Shown in pieces: positions 4,960-6,399 of a stretch of 6,399 nt of DNA. This stretch comes from Proteobacteria bacterium UBA6522. Its GTDB lineage: Bacteria > Pseudomonadota > Gammaproteobacteria > Steroidobacterales > Rariloculaceae. The stretch's first letter is position 1. Each line of letters opens with the position of its first letter. Position numbers and translations under genes: made by a program. The stretch covers positions 1 to 6,399 of the forward strand of contig DJLG01000169.1 in the NCBI GenBank assembly GCA_002434915.1, in the 5' to 3' direction. The notes beneath the pieces are model-generated. The model did not search any database, was not told the DNA's origin, and was given only the letters and a program-made list of their open reading frames with translations.

Positions 4960-5995
4960 AATGCCCGAGTTCCGGATGCGTACAATTATATTCTTGAGGT
5001 ATAGCGTTTGCTGCAACAAAAGATCTAGATACTGTTAGCTGATCTGTGAAATAAAGCTCATCCTCCATCAGTATTGTAATTTCGAATGATTCCCCATTTT
5101 CATTAAGGGTAAGACGTTCAACGGTGTGGAGTTTTTCGCTATGTGGCAAGCCTGGGTGTTGTTCCAACATGCCAGCTTCATAGCCAATGGTGTCAATAAC
5201 TAAAGTGGGGCCCTCGTACCAACCAATTGAATGCCCTAGCACCCTTGGCTCAAGATCTCCTAAATGCTGATCTTGCGTGAGACTTATCTCACGAACTGCG
5301 TCCATCCACTCATGTCTTATGATTACTAAATCAGCTGTCTGCTGAATCTCAGTCAGATCGTTGTTACCCCAAAGACGCCTGATACTAACCGGACTGCATT
5401 CCAATGCTGGATCATCGAAAACTGAGTCATAGGAGTCTAAGGCTAGTCTTCCAGCCTCTGACAATACCCAAGCGTTTCGATTTGGACCACCTAACCGTGG
5501 ACCACCCGCCGGCGGACGACCAGCATCTCCACGTGAACGTTGCCAAACACGACTAAAATTTGGAATATCCATATTGCCCGGCGAAGTCTCGATGATCTGT
5601 GTCTGCTCTAAAATATCCGCATTAAAAGAATCGGACATCGCGATTTCTTGACCATCACTCAGATGCGCGACGTCGAAATAGCATTCAGTTTCATTTCGTC
5701 TTGCGGCAAATCCGTGAATTACGATTTCATCACCCGGGTTAAAAACCTCTGCAGTCCAACCTCTTCTCTGAAGTCCGTTTGCCCCAGCCATTTCGCAGTC
5801 CCATGTGACTAGCTCTCCATTTTCATCCAAGACATCCACAATTAGCCGTGAATGAGGGTTAATGAAACGAAACATTTTTACAGTTCCACTAATAGTCACA
5901 TCCACGTTGCGATCAAAGTGATAATCATTGGAATGATGTGCACTGGCCATCTCTATAGTTGTCGCAAATATAAACACAAAGAAAATTCTAGCCAT
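4958..5995 (-). CDS. Secreted DUF6152-family protein of unknown function
   Basis: 345 residues. The signal peptide is MARIFFVFIFATTIEMASA with cleavage after residue 19, giving a mature N-terminus of HHSNDYHFDR. The first domain (about 20-115) has the DUF6152 pattern: the His-rich start, then FINPHSRLIVDV (44-55), ENGELVTWDCEMAG (58-71) and a PGDEIVIHG strand (87-95). A Pro/Gly-rich linker (about 136-162) leads to a second domain (about 178-345) with the conserved run RVLGHSIGWYEGPTLVIDT (251-269) and PHSEKLHTVERL (284-295). The His pairs and paired domain layout suggest an extracytoplasmic binding role, but I know of no established function. SD GGGAG lies seven bases before the ATG. It starts 12 bases after the bactofilin stop, so the two are almost certainly one operon. 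This family tends to occur in several copies in environmental proteobacteria and acidobacteria. Confidence 0.85.
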   Translation of the reverse strand: MARIFFVFIFATTIEMASAHHSNDYHFDRNVDVTISGTVKMFRFINPHSRLIVDVLDENGELVTWDCEMAGANGLQRRGWTAEVFNPGDEIVIHGFAARRNETECYFDVAHLSDGQEIAMSDSFNADILEQTQIIETSPGNMDIPNFSRVWQRSRGDAGRPPAGGPRLGGPNRNAWVLSEAGRLALDSYDSVFDDPALECSPVSIRRLWGNNDLTEIQQTADLVIIRHEWMDAVREISLTQDQHLGDLEPRVLGHSIGWYEGPTLVIDTIGYEAGMLEQHPGLPHSEKLHTVERLTLNENGESFEITILMEDELYFTDQLTVSRSFVAANAIPQEYNCTHPELGH

Positions 5996-6007
5996 GGCCT
6001 ACTCCCT

Positions 6008-6399
6008 CTACTCGCTAACTACCATAACATCAGCCCCAATAGACCTTTCAGACGTTTTTTTCGTAAGGTCTGATGAACTTATATCTTTCAATTTCATTTC
6101 TATACGACCATTGAAGGTGGCTCCATGCTCTACCATGATACGAGGAGCGAATAGATTGCCCGTGACCTTACCAGTATTTTTAATGATTATTTCCTCATCA
6201 CCAGTTAAGTCTCCTTCAACGGTTCCCTCAATGATAATGACATTAGCATGAATATTTGCTTTAACTCGACCGAATCTACCAACAGTTAAACTCTTTGTAT
6301 GATGTGCAATTAAACCTTCTACAGCAGCCTGAATTATCAGTTCCTCACCACCACTTAACTCTCCCTTAAGTTTCAGCGTTGGCCCCAAAACAGACGGGG
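6008..6399 (-). CDS. Bactofilin (DUF583), partial, N-terminus outside window
   Basis: The frame is open to the right edge: Ser-Val-Leu precede GPTLKLKGELSGGEELIIQ, and this SV(I/L)GP opening is the standard entry to the bactofilin domain. The TTG at 6388 is therefore internal and the real start lies beyond the window. About 130 residues are visible. Bactofilins (PF04519) polymerise without nucleotide into filaments, often at the membrane, and recruit wall-modifying enzymes. The regular right-handed beta-helix repeats are seen as alternating hydrophobic steps with Gly turns: VEGLI, GRVKANI, IIIEGTVEGDLTG, IIIKNTGKVTGNLFAPRIMVEHGATFNGRIEM. A short non-repetitive tail (KDISSSDLTKKTSE and following) completes it. 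It is co-directional with the DUF6152 gene, 12 bases away. The converging gene beyond encodes a lytic transglycosylase, which fits the known association of bactofilins with peptidoglycan hydrolases but is not proof of partnership. Confidence 0.93.
   Translation of the reverse strand, partial: PSVLGPTLKLKGELSGGEELIIQAAVEGLIAHHTKSLTVGRFGRVKANIHANVIIIEGTVEGDLTGDEEIIIKNTGKVTGNLFAPRIMVEHGATFNGRIEMKLKDISSSDLTKKTSERSIGADVMVVSE

Noticed and set aside
4831..5019. Minus-strand 62-codon frame across the convergent gene ends
   Set aside because: It is antisense to the end of the transglycosylase gene and overlaps the end of the DUF6152 gene in another frame. The Cys/Arg-rich translation looks like out-of-frame noise.
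5852..6251. Two plus-strand frames opposite the DUF6152 and bactofilin genes
   Set aside because: Both lie antisense to strongly supported genes and show no domain, and the apparent Thr/Ser/Ile-rich sequence is the complement of bactofilin repeats.

Overview
The window looks like a chromosomal piece of a Gram-negative bacterium, probably a marine or environmental gammaproteobacterium. The reasons are a Kdo-type sugar cassette, an MltB-type lytic transglycosylase, a bactofilin and a DUF6152-type exported protein, at a base composition that looks to be in the low-to-mid 40s % GC (judged by eye, not computed). The taxon is an inference. No rRNA, tRNA, CRISPR array, insertion sequence or phage gene is visible.

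Left part (1-2470, minus strand): a compact three-gene cassette read right to left. A divergent metal-type KdsA (3-deoxy-octulosonate-8-phosphate synthase family) comes first, behind an extended -10 promoter. Eleven bases later comes a 345-residue protein joining a class I transaldolase / fructose-6-phosphate-aldolase domain to a CBS-domain pair that closely resembles the regulatory tail of the arabinose-5-phosphate isomerase KdsD/KpsF. A KdsC-like HAD phosphatase follows, overlapping the previous gene and cut by the left edge. In the standard Kdo pathway the order of work is KdsD (SIS isomerase + CBS), KdsA, KdsC, KdsB. Here an aldolase barrel sits where the isomerase barrel should be. The cassette either makes arabinose 5-phosphate by an aldolase route or makes a different 3-deoxy-ulosonic acid; changes in the KdsA pocket favour taking the second option seriously. 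This is the most interesting part of the window.

Middle (2560-3943): a 128-residue membrane protein of unknown function, a structured gap with two inverted repeats, and a secreted DUF1554 / C-type-lectin-like protein. The latter is read divergently from the transglycosylase gene, with a 218-base intergenic region holding both putative promoters.

Right part (3944-6399): a secreted GH103 (MltB-type) lytic transglycosylase on the plus strand, convergent with a two-gene minus-strand operon of a bactofilin (cut by the right edge) and a secreted DUF6152-type protein. Most products concern the envelope: surface glycan sugar supply, peptidoglycan cleavage, a wall-associated scaffold and exported proteins of unknown role.
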